The notes below the pieces were generated by a model. That model worked only from the letters and a program-made list of their open reading frames with translations. It did not search any database and was not told where the DNA came from. This document shows, in pieces, positions 54,915-64,000 of a DNA stretch of 64,000 nt (positions are counted from its first letter, which is position 1; each line of letters opens with the position of its first letter). Where the stretch lies: contig NZ_OX638201.1 in the NCBI RefSeq assembly GCF_951805225.1, positions 2,356,001-2,420,000 on the forward strand, in the 5' to 3' direction. The stretch comes from an uncultured Flavobacterium sp. Lineage in GTDB: Bacteria > Bacteroidota > Bacteroidia > Flavobacteriales > Flavobacteriaceae. Both the position numbers and the translations under genes were made by a program.

Positions 54915-57900
54915 TTATATTTCAAAAAATTTCATCTCGTCTTTTTCTTCTAAGCTGCTTTCATCTGAGTCTTTATGAATAAAAGCTGCTATATCTTTGA
55001 TCGAATTAAATTCAAATAAATCTGAGATAACCATTTTATCAGGCCACAATAATTCAATCATTTTTTGCAATTTGATAAGCTGAAAAGAAGTGCCTCCCAA
55101 CTCAAAGAAATTATCGGTAATTCCCACTTTTTCAATTCCCAGAATATCCTGCCAGACTTCGGCCAGTTTTTCTTCTGTTTGATTTCCAGGCGATACATAT
55201 TCTGCACGAATAAGATCATCGCCCGCAATGCCCGGAAGCAGTTTTCTGTCGACTTTTCCGCTTGAAGTCATCGGTAAAGTCTCCAGTTCTATATAAAAGC
55301 CCGGAACCATATATTCTGGTAGTTTTCCCTGCAGATAGGTTCGTATTGCAGCTTTGTCTACTGTAGTTCCTCTTTCTAAAAGGTAATAAGCCGCCAGAAC
55401 TTTTTCTCCGTTTAATTCTTTTGGAGCTGCTACTGCCTGCTGAATTCCGCCATAAGACATCACTGCATTTTCTACTTCTCCAAGTTCAATTCTGTTTCCT
55501 CTTATTTTTACCTGATTATCAATTCTTCCCATATAATAAATAGAACCGTCGGGTTTCCATTGGGCAATATCTCCGGTGCGATAAACTTGATAACCTTCTC
55601 TAAAAGGATCGGCTATAAAACGGTCTTTTGTCTGTTCTGGAAGGTTTAAATAACCTCTTGCAACCTGAATTCCTGAGATTAAAAGTTCTCCCGGAACGCC
55701 AAAAGGCTGCAGCCCAAGCAAACTGTTAACGATATATATACTGGTGTTGGCTATGGGTTTACCAATACTTACACCTTCTTTTATTACATCTATTTCGCTT
55801 AAGTTTATCGCTGTTACATCAATTGCGGCTTCTGTTGGACCGTATAGATTGTGAAGTTTTGCCTGCACGATTTTTTCTTTGCATTCCTGAGCCATCAGCG
55901 AAGGAAGTTCTTCGCCGCTGCAGACAATATGTGACAAACTGCTGCATTTTTCGCTGTCGGCATCCAAAAGGAAAACGCCTAACATCGAAGGCACAAAATG
56001 CACGATAGAAACTTGTTTTTTACTGATTATTTCCTGCAGGTACGCTGTATCTTTATGGCCTTCTGGTTTTGCTATGACAAGAGTGCTTCCGGTAATAAAA
56101 GGAAGGATTAATTCCCAAACCGAAACATCAAATGTATAAGGTGTTTTTTGAAGAAAAACTTCGTTTTCTTCTACTTTCAGATACGACTGCATCCATAACA
56201 GACGATTGTACAAACCGGCATGATGGTTCAATACGCCTTTCGGGTTTCCTGTAGATCCTGAAGTGTAAATACAATAAGCCAGATGGTTTATTAAATCTTC
56301 ACGCTCGATTGCTTTTGTGCTGTATGAATCCTGATCTGCTTTAAATTTTGCAAACTCAATCTCATCAATATTAACTTTAAGCTTTGCATCACGCGTTATA
56401 AAATCAACTCTATCCTGAGGATAATTTACATCCATTGGCACATAAGCTCCTGCAGCTTTTAATATTCCAAAAATGGAAATTATCATTCGCTCGCTTCTGT
56501 TGAGTATGATTCCAACTAAATCATCGGTTTCAATGGCATAATTTTTAATCAAATAAGATGCTAATTGATTCGATTGTTCATCTAAATCTTTATAGGTCAG
56601 TTTTGTTTCTTCGAAAACAAGGGCAATACTATCGGGAGTTTTTGCAGCTTGTTCTTCAAATAAATCCAGAACAGTTTTATCTTTTGGATATTCTACTGTT
56701 GTTTGGTTGAGATTATAAAGTAAATTTTGTTTCTCCAGATTTGGTAAAACTGATTCATTTTTTAAAACAACATTCGTGGAATTTACCAGCACAGCTAAAA
56801 AGTTATTGTAGTACTCCTGCAATTGCGCTACTGTTAATCCGTATTTTAAAGTTCTCTGCTGATTCCATGATACTTTTATAGCATTTGCAGACGGACGAAT
56901 ATTTAAATCCAAAAATGTATTTGTTGCTTCAAAATTGAGGTCGGCAAATCTAAATTCATTCACTTTTTCGTCATTCTTCCCATTAAGATCATTGTAAATG
57001 TGAAAATCGATATAATTAAAATGAGTGTCAAAAAATGGATTTTCTCCCTTTTTATTAATTGAAAAACGGGTTTGCAATTCATTCAAACTAATTCTTTCAA
57101 ACTGTTTTTGAATATTCAGCAATTCATTAATTTTTTGTACAAATGACAGTGCCGTTTCATTTGTTTCCTTAATTCTAAAAGGAACTGTATTCAGGAAACA
57201 GCCTAATATTTTATCTGCATCTTCCTGAATAGGCCTGCCATTTGTGACCAAACCTACCGTTACATCTCCATCGTAAGTCAGGGTTTTTAAAGTAGCTAAA
57301 TAAGCGGCAAAAGCTATTGTTTTTAAACTTAAACTATGTGTCTGGCTAAATTGTATTACCGAATCATAGAGTTCGCTATCTATTGTAAAATCATGTCTTT
57401 TTGAAAAATTCTCTTCTGTAAAAATGTCCAGCTTTTTGTATTCGCTTAGATTTTCTTTCCAAAAAACATTGTATTTATCACTTTTCTTAATACAGCTTTG
57501 TTCAAAAACATAATCTTTATAAGTAAGCGTTAATTTTTCTGTGGCAGGTTCCTCATTATCTAAAACAGAAAGATAAATATTGTTTAATTCTGTCATTAAT
57601 GAAGCCACACTCCATCCATCCAATATTGCATGATGAAATTGAAAAAGAAGGCTGTATTCATTTTCAGCAGTTTTGTAAATTTTCATTCTCCATAAACCCG
57701 GCTCAGTTGTAACGAAAGAATTTTGCGTTCTCTCATTGACCATAAAGTCGTTTATGGCAGTAAAAATTTCTTCCTGTTTATTTGTCGAAAAATCTTCATA
57801 ATCTAAATTGAAATCTATTTTTTCATAAACAAGATGGACTGGTGTACTATATCTTTCAATATTATACGCTGTTCTAAGAATTTCATGTTTTTCAACTAAA

Positions 57901-60900
57901 ACCGAAATGGCTTTAACAAATGATTTTTTGTCAAATCGTGAAGTTGGCAGCGGAAAAACAAACTGATCGTGATATACACCTTTGTTTCTGGTTGCAATAG
58001 AACCGAAAAGCATTCCTAATTCTATATCACTCATAGGATAAATAGAAACTATTTTTTCCTGTGAGAATGGCGCAACAGCATTTAAACCTTCAGAATCTTT
58101 ATTGTTAGTTTTATGAAGGAATTCTTTTTCTTCATAAAATTCATACGGATTAAATTCTTTTTCTAAGGTACTAAAATAGGCTTCAACTTCTGCTTTTACA
58201 GCATTTGAAATCTCACTTGTTGTTCGTTCTGTTTCTATAGATAATAACCTTTCAATCGTTGGCAACGCATAAATATCGGCCAACTTATAATTGATGTTAA
58301 GCTCTTTATTAATTTTCCCTAAAATTCGTAGAGCTCGTATAGAATCGCCTCCTAATTCAAAAAAGTTATCAGTAATTCCCACTTTTTCAATTCCCAAAAT
58401 ATCCTGCCAGACTTCGGCCAGTTTTTCTTCTGTCTGATTTCCAGGCGATACATATTCTGCACGAATAAGATCATCGCCCGCAATGCCCGGAAGCTGTTTT
58501 CTGTCGACTTTTCCGCTTGAAGTCATCGGTAAAGTCTCCAGTTCTATATAAAAGCCCGGAACCATATATTCAGGCAGTTTTTCCTGCAGATAGGTTCGTA
58601 TTGCAGCTTTGTCTACTGTAGTTCCTCTTTCTAAAAGATAATAAGCCGCCAAAACTTTTTCTCCGTTTAATTCTTTTGGAGCCGCTACTGCCTGCTGAAT
58701 TCCGCCATAAGACATCACTGCATTTTCTACTTCTCCAAGTTCAATTCTGTTTCCTCTTATTTTTACCTGATTATCAATTCTTCCCATGTAATGAATAGAA
58801 CCGTCGACTTTCCATTGGGCAATATCTCCGGTGCGATAAACTTGATAACCTTCTCTAAAAGGATCGGCTATAAAACGGTCTTTTGTCTGTTCTGGAAGGT
58901 TTAAATAACCTCTTGCAACCTGAATTCCCGAGATTAAAAGTTCTCCCGGAACGCCAAAAGGCTGTAGTCCAAGCAAACTGTTAACGATATAGATACTAGT
59001 GTTGGCTATGGGTTTACCAATACTTACACCTTCTTTTATTACATCTATTTCACTTAAGTTTATCGCTGTTACATCAATTGCGGCTTCTGTTGGACCGTAT
59101 AGATTGTGAAGTTTTGCCTGTACGATTTTTTCTTTGCATTCCTGAGCCATCAGCGCAGGAAGTTCTTCGCCGCTGCAGACAATATGCGACAAACTGCTGC
59201 ATTTTTCGCTATCGGCATCCAAAAGGAAAACACCTAACATCGAAGGCACAAAATGCACGATAGAAACTTGTTTTTTACTGATTATTTCCTGTAGGTACGC
59301 CGTATCTTTATGACCTTCCGGTTTTGCTATGACAAGGGTGCTTCCGGTAATAAAAGGAAGGATTAATTCCCAAACCGAAACGTCAAATGTATAAGGTGTT
59401 TTTTGAAGAAAAACTTCATTTTCTTCTACGTTCAGATACGACTGCATCCATAAAAGACGATTGTACAGACCGGCATGATGGTTCAATACTCCTTTTGGGT
59501 TTCCTGTAGATCCTGAAGTGTAAATACAATAAGCCAGATGGTCTATTAAATCTTCACGCTCGATTGTTTTTGTGCTGTATGAATCCTGATCTGCTTTAAA
59601 TTTTGCAAACTCAATCTCATCAATATTAACTTTAAGCTTCGCATCACGCGTTATAAAATCAACTCTATCCTGAGGATAATTTACATCCATTGGCACATAA
59701 GCTCCTGCGGCTTTTAATATTCCAAAAATGGAAATTATCATTCGCTCGCTTCTGTTGAGTATGATTCCAACTAAATCATCGGTTTCAATAGCATAATTTT
59801 TAATCAAATAAGCTGCTAATTGATTCGATTGTTCATCTAACTCTTTATAGGTCAGTTTTGTTTCTTCGAAAACAAGAGCAATACTATCTGGAGTTTTTGC
59901 AGCTTGTTCTTCAAATAAATCCAGAACCGTTTTATCTTTTGGATATTCGACTGCTGTTTGGTTAAGTTCAAATAAAAGATGGTTCTTTTCCTTTTCTGTT
60001 AAATAATCTATTTCATTAATTGGCTTTTCAGGCTGTTTTAATGTCTGGCTGATTAGATTTTCGAAGTGGTCAAAAATTCTTTCAATCAAATAACCGTCAT
60101 AGATATCTGTATTGTATTCAATTCTAAGGTCTAATCCTTCTGTTTCTACGAAAATAAAACTAACGTCAAACTGTGATGTTTTTGTCTTTAACTCAAATTT
60201 TCCGATTTCCAGATCAATTAGTTCCTCGTTATTAAGGTTATTGAGCTGTTCCTGGTTTTGCAGCACTACTAAAACATCAAATAAAACAGAACGGCTTGTA
60301 TCTCTTTTTAAATTCAGTTTTCCCACTAATTCATCAAATGGATAATTTTGATGATCATAAGCACTTAATAAGATGTCTTTTTGCTGCGTTACAAGGTCAA
60401 GAAAACTGTTTTCTTCTTTTAACTGAGTACGAATAGCAAGCGTATTTAGATATAATCCCATTTGATTTTCTAAATCAGTATGCTCTCTGCCTGCAATTGG
60501 AGTTCCAAGTATGATGTCGTTCTGACCTGTATAGCTATGCAGCAAAGCATTTATACCGGCCATTAAAGTCATAAACAAAGTAACATCATGCTCTTTTGAA
60601 AATTCCTTTAATTTCTCTAAAAATGCATTGGAAAACTGATGTGTTACACTATCGCCATTATAGGTTTGTACCAATGGGCGTGCCTTAGAACCAGGTAAAT
60701 CTAATACTGGTAATTCTCCCGCAAATTGCGATAACCAATATTCTTTTGACTGCTGATACTTTTCATTATGCAGTTCTTCAATCAGCCAGACTGCATAATC
60801 TTTATACTGAATGTCTAATTCCGGAAAACTAATTGTTTTTCCCTGCATTAGTGCATTGTACGTTTTTACTACTTCGGATATTAATAATTCGATCGACCAG

Positions 60901-63797
60901 CCATCGCCAATGATGTGATGCAGAGACAAGAAAAAAACATATTCGTCTTTTTTTAGTTTGATTAACGAAGCTCTAATTAACGGCGCTTGTTCTAAATTAA
61001 AAGGCTGTCTATTTTTATTTTGCAAATAATCAGCTGTAAATTCCTTATTATTTTCAACCAAACTATAATTTTTCTCTCCGATCTTAAAGTTTACTTCTTC
61101 TGCCGGAAGTATATATTGATTAACTTCTTCGTCAGCGTTTGTTTTAAAATAAGTTCTTAATATTTCATGACGCTGAATCAAGAGATTAAAGGATTTCTGA
61201 AATTTTTGAAAATCAATAATTCCGTTTAATTTTACCGCGGCTGGCATATTGTATGCTAATGTTGCTCCGTCAAGCTGGCTCAAAATCCACAATCTTTTTT
61301 GTGATGCCGTTAAGGGATACGAATTTGCAGCAGGAGTTTTAGGAATTGCCAGATAATTATTCTCCTGCAATTGTCTGCTTAACTGCTCAATGCTTGGATT
61401 TGTAAAAAATGTTTTAAACGAAACTGATTTTCCTAATTGTTTATGGATTCTATTGATTACTTGTCCGGTAATTAAACTGTGTCCGCCTAAATCAAAGAAA
61501 TTATCGGTTATGCCTATTTTTTGAATTCCAAGAACTTCCTGCCATATTAAAACAAGACTTTTTTCTGTTTCATTTCTTGGCGCAGTATACGTTCTTCTTA
61601 TAACATCGTTGCTTGTAATATCCGGCAGGGCTTTTCTGTCTATTTTACCATTTGGGGTCAAAGGCAGATTATCTAATGTTATATAAAATCCCGGTACCAA
61701 ATAGTCAGGAAGCGCCTTTTGCAGAAAATTTTTCAGTTCAGATTTGTTTATTGGCTCAGTTCCTACCAGATACGCAGCTAGAACTTTTTCGTGATTGTTT
61801 TCTTTTACTTCAACAACCACTTGTTTTAAAGTATCCGAATATTGTAAAATTGTATTTTCAATTTCGCCTAATTCTACTCTGTAGCCTCTTATCTTTACCT
61901 GATGATCTTTTCTTCCTAGAAACTCAATATTTCCATCCGCTAACCAACATCCTAAATCGCCTGTATCGTAAATGCGTTCTCCTTTCTGAAACGGATTTGC
62001 TGTAAATTTCTCTAAGGTAAGTTCCGGCTTATTCAAATAACCACGACCCACACCGGTTCCAGATATATATATTTTTCCTGCAACACCTATCGGTAAAGGT
62101 TTTAAGGCTTCGTCAAGTATGTAAATTTTACTATTTGAAATTGGTTTTCCAATTGGAATATTGATCTTATCAAAATCATTTTCAGACAACTTATAAATCG
62201 TTGCACAAACCGAGCATTCTGTCGGACCGTATGCATTGTAGTAAGCAATTCCTGATTTTAGAACTGCATTTGCTTTGGTTGAATTTGCCGATTCTCCTGC
62301 CGTGATAATACATCTAAGTCCCGAAATATCTTCTTCAGATAATAATCCTAAATAACTTGGAGGAAAAGTGACCACTGTAGCTTTAGTTTCCTTTAGAAAT
62401 GATACAAACTTGTCCTTGTCTTTTATAACTTCTTCTGTCGGAATACATAACAATCCACCGCTGTACAAGCTCATCATAATCTCTGATATTGAGGCATCAA
62501 AAGCGACAGAAGCAAACCATACCACCTTATCATCTTTAGTGATTTCAAAAGATTTAATCTGATCAATAGACATATTTATGCTGCTGGTATGCTCAATCAG
62601 CACTCCTTTTGGCTGTCCTGTAGAACCCGACGTATAAATAATATAAGCTAAATCGTTTGGTGAAATTACTGTATTGATATTCTCCCCATTATTGTCATCA
62701 AAATTGATGGATTGTAAAGCTATTGTTTCGCAATCATCAGTCAATAACGTTTCAGGACTATCAGTTATCAATAATTTTAATCCACTATCCTTTATTAAGT
62801 AGTCGATTCTTTCCTTTGGGTAATTGGTATCAATAGGTAAATAAACTGCACCTAACTTTAATATTGCCAGTAAAGCAATAATACCAGCATCTGATTTAGG
62901 TAAAAAGACTCCTATAATATCTCCCTTTTTTATTGCATTTTTATGCGAAATATAATTAGCCAGCTGGTTGGCTCTTTGGTTTAATACAAAATAAGTTAAA
63001 GTCGATTCTTTAAAAAAAACAGCGCTATTATCAGGAGTTTTTGTCACCTGTTCCTCAAATAAATCAACTATTGTTTTTTCTTTTGGATAAATTTCATCTG
63101 TTGCATTAAAATCTACTAATAATTGATTTTTTTCCTCCTCAGACAATAATTCATAATGTGATAAATCAATTTCTATACAATTTTCTAAATTTTTGATAAA
63201 CTGTACAAACAGTTTAATAAGGTGCTGTACAACTGTTTTCTTTACAAAATCTTCTAAATAAGAGACGTTAATTTCAATGCCCTTATTTTCATTAATTTTC
63301 ACATCAAATAAAACACCATTATTAACTAAATGTGGTAATGAATTAATTCCAATGCTATAGTTGGAAAAAACACTTAAATCATTGAAATTATTTGTTTCAG
63401 ATGCGTAATCACTATGATAATCTGAATGTCTTAATGTATCTAAAATTTCCAGCTTTACTTTTTGAAGATATTCTTTAAAAGAAAAATTTAAATCTACAGG
63501 AAGTGACAAAAGCAAAGAACCAGATTCTTCAGCATATCCCGAAACAACGTAACCATCAAATTCGTTGAGAAGCCTCTTCAATAAAAAAGAATATACTGCA
63601 CTCAGCACTGCAGCCTGTGCTATAATATTATTATTGGTAAGCTTATTAAAATAGTTAAGATCGCTTGATTCGATAGTAACATTTGGCAGTTGATTTTGAC
63701 TACCATGTACACTTAGAAACTGCTTTCTATCAGCAATTTTTTTCTTCCAATATTTTTTAACTAAATAAAGATTATTTGACAATGCATTCTTATCCAT
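54915..63797 (-). CDS. NRPS, (half C)-A-T-C-A-T-C-A-T, predicted Tyr-Ser-Ser; first gene of the operon
   Basis: The 2,960-residue protein starts with about 215 residues equal to the C-terminal lobe of a C domain (YWKKKIAD...), lacking HHxxxDG. Then come A1 (near 392), T1 (GGHSL near 771), C (HHIIGDG near 963), A2 (near 1430), T2 (GGDSI near 1815), C (HHAILDG near 2058), A3 (near 2515) and T3 (GGTSF near 2900), with an acidic tail. Hand-read codes are A1 D-A-S-T-I-A-A-V-C (Tyr/aromatic), and A2 and A3 both D-V-W-H-V-S-L-I-D (Ser). A2-T2 and A3-T3 are near-identical copies. The GGDSI carrier before the second C, with no E domain, could mean a dual epimerising C. A1 is the probable partner of the CmlA-like hydroxylase. 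Confidence 0.96.
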   Translation of the reverse strand: MDKNALSNNLYLVKKYWKKKIADRKQFLSVHGSQNQLPNVTIESSDLNYFNKLTNNNIIAQAAVLSAVYSFLLKRLLNEFDGYVVSGYAEESGSLLLSLPVDLNFSFKEYLQKVKLEILDTLRHSDYHSDYASETNNFNDLSVFSNYSIGINSLPHLVNNGVLFDVKINENKGIEINVSYLEDFVKKTVVQHLIKLFVQFIKNLENCIEIDLSHYELLSEEEKNQLLVDFNATDEIYPKEKTIVDLFEEQVTKTPDNSAVFFKESTLTYFVLNQRANQLANYISHKNAIKKGDIIGVFLPKSDAGIIALLAILKLGAVYLPIDTNYPKERIDYLIKDSGLKLLITDSPETLLTDDCETIALQSINFDDNNGENINTVISPNDLAYIIYTSGSTGQPKGVLIEHTSSINMSIDQIKSFEITKDDKVVWFASVAFDASISEIMMSLYSGGLLCIPTEEVIKDKDKFVSFLKETKATVVTFPPSYLGLLSEEDISGLRCIITAGESANSTKANAVLKSGIAYYNAYGPTECSVCATIYKLSENDFDKINIPIGKPISNSKIYILDEALKPLPIGVAGKIYISGTGVGRGYLNKPELTLEKFTANPFQKGERIYDTGDLGCWLADGNIEFLGRKDHQVKIRGYRVELGEIENTILQYSDTLKQVVVEVKENNHEKVLAAYLVGTEPINKSELKNFLQKALPDYLVPGFYITLDNLPLTPNGKIDRKALPDITSNDVIRRTYTAPRNETEKSLVLIWQEVLGIQKIGITDNFFDLGGHSLITGQVINRIHKQLGKSVSFKTFFTNPSIEQLSRQLQENNYLAIPKTPAANSYPLTASQKRLWILSQLDGATLAYNMPAAVKLNGIIDFQKFQKSFNLLIQRHEILRTYFKTNADEEVNQYILPAEEVNFKIGEKNYSLVENNKEFTADYLQNKNRQPFNLEQAPLIRASLIKLKKDEYVFFLSLHHIIGDGWSIELLISEVVKTYNALMQGKTISFPELDIQYKDYAVWLIEELHNEKYQQSKEYWLSQFAGELPVLDLPGSKARPLVQTYNGDSVTHQFSNAFLEKLKEFSKEHDVTLFMTLMAGINALLHSYTGQNDIILGTPIAGREHTDLENQMGLYLNTLAIRTQLKEENSFLDLVTQQKDILLSAYDHQNYPFDELVGKLNLKRDTSRSVLFDVLVVLQNQEQLNNLNNEELIDLEIGKFELKTKTSQFDVSFIFVETEGLDLRIEYNTDIYDGYLIERIFDHFENLISQTLKQPEKPINEIDYLTEKEKNHLLFELNQTAVEYPKDKTVLDLFEEQAAKTPDSIALVFEETKLTYKELDEQSNQLAAYLIKNYAIETDDLVGIILNRSERMIISIFGILKAAGAYVPMDVNYPQDRVDFITRDAKLKVNIDEIEFAKFKADQDSYSTKTIEREDLIDHLAYCIYTSGSTGNPKGVLNHHAGLYNRLLWMQSYLNVEENEVFLQKTPYTFDVSVWELILPFITGSTLVIAKPEGHKDTAYLQEIISKKQVSIVHFVPSMLGVFLLDADSEKCSSLSHIVCSGEELPALMAQECKEKIVQAKLHNLYGPTEAAIDVTAINLSEIDVIKEGVSIGKPIANTSIYIVNSLLGLQPFGVPGELLISGIQVARGYLNLPEQTKDRFIADPFREGYQVYRTGDIAQWKVDGSIHYMGRIDNQVKIRGNRIELGEVENAVMSYGGIQQAVAAPKELNGEKVLAAYYLLERGTTVDKAAIRTYLQEKLPEYMVPGFYIELETLPMTSSGKVDRKQLPGIAGDDLIRAEYVSPGNQTEEKLAEVWQDILGIEKVGITDNFFELGGDSIRALRILGKINKELNINYKLADIYALPTIERLLSIETERTTSEISNAVKAEVEAYFSTLEKEFNPYEFYEEKEFLHKTNNKDSEGLNAVAPFSQEKIVSIYPMSDIELGMLFGSIATRNKGVYHDQFVFPLPTSRFDKKSFVKAISVLVEKHEILRTAYNIERYSTPVHLVYEKIDFNLDYEDFSTNKQEEIFTAINDFMVNERTQNSFVTTEPGLWRMKIYKTAENEYSLLFQFHHAILDGWSVASLMTELNNIYLSVLDNEEPATEKLTLTYKDYVFEQSCIKKSDKYNVFWKENLSEYKKLDIFTEENFSKRHDFTIDSELYDSVIQFSQTHSLSLKTIAFAAYLATLKTLTYDGDVTVGLVTNGRPIQEDADKILGCFLNTVPFRIKETNETALSFVQKINELLNIQKQFERISLNELQTRFSINKKGENPFFDTHFNYIDFHIYNDLNGKNDEKVNEFRFADLNFEATNTFLDLNIRPSANAIKVSWNQQRTLKYGLTVAQLQEYYNNFLAVLVNSTNVVLKNESVLPNLEKQNLLYNLNQTTVEYPKDKTVLDLFEEQAAKTPDSIALVFEETKLTYKDLDEQSNQLASYLIKNYAIETDDLVGIILNRSERMIISIFGILKAAGAYVPMDVNYPQDRVDFITRDAKLKVNIDEIEFAKFKADQDSYSTKAIEREDLINHLAYCIYTSGSTGNPKGVLNHHAGLYNRLLWMQSYLKVEENEVFLQKTPYTFDVSVWELILPFITGSTLVIAKPEGHKDTAYLQEIISKKQVSIVHFVPSMLGVFLLDADSEKCSSLSHIVCSGEELPSLMAQECKEKIVQAKLHNLYGPTEAAIDVTAINLSEIDVIKEGVSIGKPIANTSIYIVNSLLGLQPFGVPGELLISGIQVARGYLNLPEQTKDRFIADPFREGYQVYRTGDIAQWKPDGSIYYMGRIDNQVKIRGNRIELGEVENAVMSYGGIQQAVAAPKELNGEKVLAAYYLLERGTTVDKAAIRTYLQGKLPEYMVPGFYIELETLPMTSSGKVDRKLLPGIAGDDLIRAEYVSPGNQTEEKLAEVWQDILGIEKVGITDNFFELGGTSFQLIKLQKMIELLWPDKMVISDLFEFNSIKDIAAFIHKDSDESSLEEKDEMKFFEI
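55105..59970. repeat. 1.6-kb direct repeat within the first NRPS gene
   Basis: The segments 55105-56715 and 58360-59970 (offset 3,255 bases) match at nearly every position over an A domain and most of the following T domain, including silent positions. Homology fades just outside. This is a recent duplication or gene conversion between the two Ser modules. Confidence 0.85.
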
Positions 63798-64000
63798 AAC
63801 TTCAGAACTCTTTTCTTGTTTACAATTAGTATGTTACTGCATAACTTTATCTTTTCAGTATGAATATATTTTGTAAGTTTTTTTAAATTTTACATTCTTA
63901 AAACAGAACTCTAAAATTTAATTCTTTTACTCATACTTCTTAAAGCTGAGCGCTAAAGTAGTAGTATAATTATTTAAGGAATTACGGACTTTTAATATAA
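63798..64000 (-). promoter_or_regulatory. Upstream region of the NRPS operon
   Basis: These 203 bases hold the presumed operon promoter, since no gene on the minus strand is visible before the first synthetase. They are AT-rich; I find no clear TTTG / TAnnTTTG pair, riboswitch or operator palindrome. The true promoter could also be beyond the window. Confidence 0.4.

Noticed and set aside
55823..59263. Twin plus-strand open frames of 61 codons inside the first NRPS gene
   Set aside because: They are antisense shadows of the duplicated Ser A domains and carry no independent signal.
23526..63797. Siderophore cluster
   Set aside because: Outer-membrane receptors and a PvdE-like exporter hint at it, but there is no N-hydroxylase, catechol pathway or Asp hydroxylase, and no ferric reductase or Fur-like box was seen.
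1..64000. CRISPR array or prophage
   Set aside because: No evenly spaced short repeats and no phage structural or packaging genes; repeats present are module copies, IS copies and att-like scars.

Overview
The window looks like a chromosomal segment of a Flavobacterium-like member of the Bacteroidota. It is AT-rich, start codons lack Shine-Dalgarno sites, and tRNA-Tyr has a Bacteroidota-type promoter (TTTG-N19-TATATTTG). Typical Bacteroidota families are present: DUF4266/DUF3570, OMP_b-brl_3 outer-membrane barrels, DUF2805, and a KdpD-type kinase without the sensor half. All family assignments were made by reading motifs; no database search was run.

Region 1 (1-10.3 kb) holds ordinary chromosomal genes. 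They are an amidohydrolase whose lipoprotein signal peptide is cut off by a frameshift in an A8 tract, a potassium module (kup, kdpE-like regulator, short kdpD-like kinase), a secreted Ntn-type amide hydrolase, and two oxidoreductase-fold genes resembling those found near photolyase/cryptochrome loci.

Region 2 (10.4-23.5 kb) is a patchwork of mobile DNA and small cargo. It has a truncated DUF2805 gene, an IS3-family element with a stop codon in orfA, a cut-off gene tail with its terminator, a GNAT-like/small basic protein pair that could be a toxin-antitoxin system, a complete IS6-family element and a decayed second copy. It also has DUF4266-DUF3570, a lipoprotein hydrolase, a TetR-SDR pair sharing an operator-like motif, broken small paralogues, an LTA-synthase-like sulfatase, and tRNA-Tyr with a second copy of its 3' end 618 bp upstream.

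Region 3 (23.5-63.8 kb) is a single 40-kb minus-strand operon of 11 genes making a nonribosomal peptide-polyketide hybrid. In transcription order: NRPS (half-C)-A-T-C-A-T-C-A-T; hybrid KS-(broken AT)-T-C-A-T; TonB-receptor-like barrel; CmlA-type diiron beta-hydroxylase; NRPS docking-(C-A-T)x3-TE; barrel-only outer-membrane protein; type II thioesterase; cyclic-peptide-type ABC exporter; NRPS C-A-T-C; Sfp-type phosphopantetheinyl transferase; and a periplasmic S33 peptidase with a membrane tail. Specificity residues read by hand suggest Gly (C-A-T-C protein), Tyr-Ser-Ser (first protein), an unassigned residue (hybrid protein) and Val-unassigned-Ala (TE protein). Because the C-A-T-C protein ends in a free C domain and the first protein begins with only half a C domain, I propose the order (acyl)-Gly-Tyr(beta-OH)-Ser-Ser-[C2 unit?]-X-Val-X-Ala with TE release, then ABC export and possible periplasmic trimming. 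I do not recognise this pathway as a known product. The vestigial AT, the split first module and the CmlA homologue are its most unusual parts.
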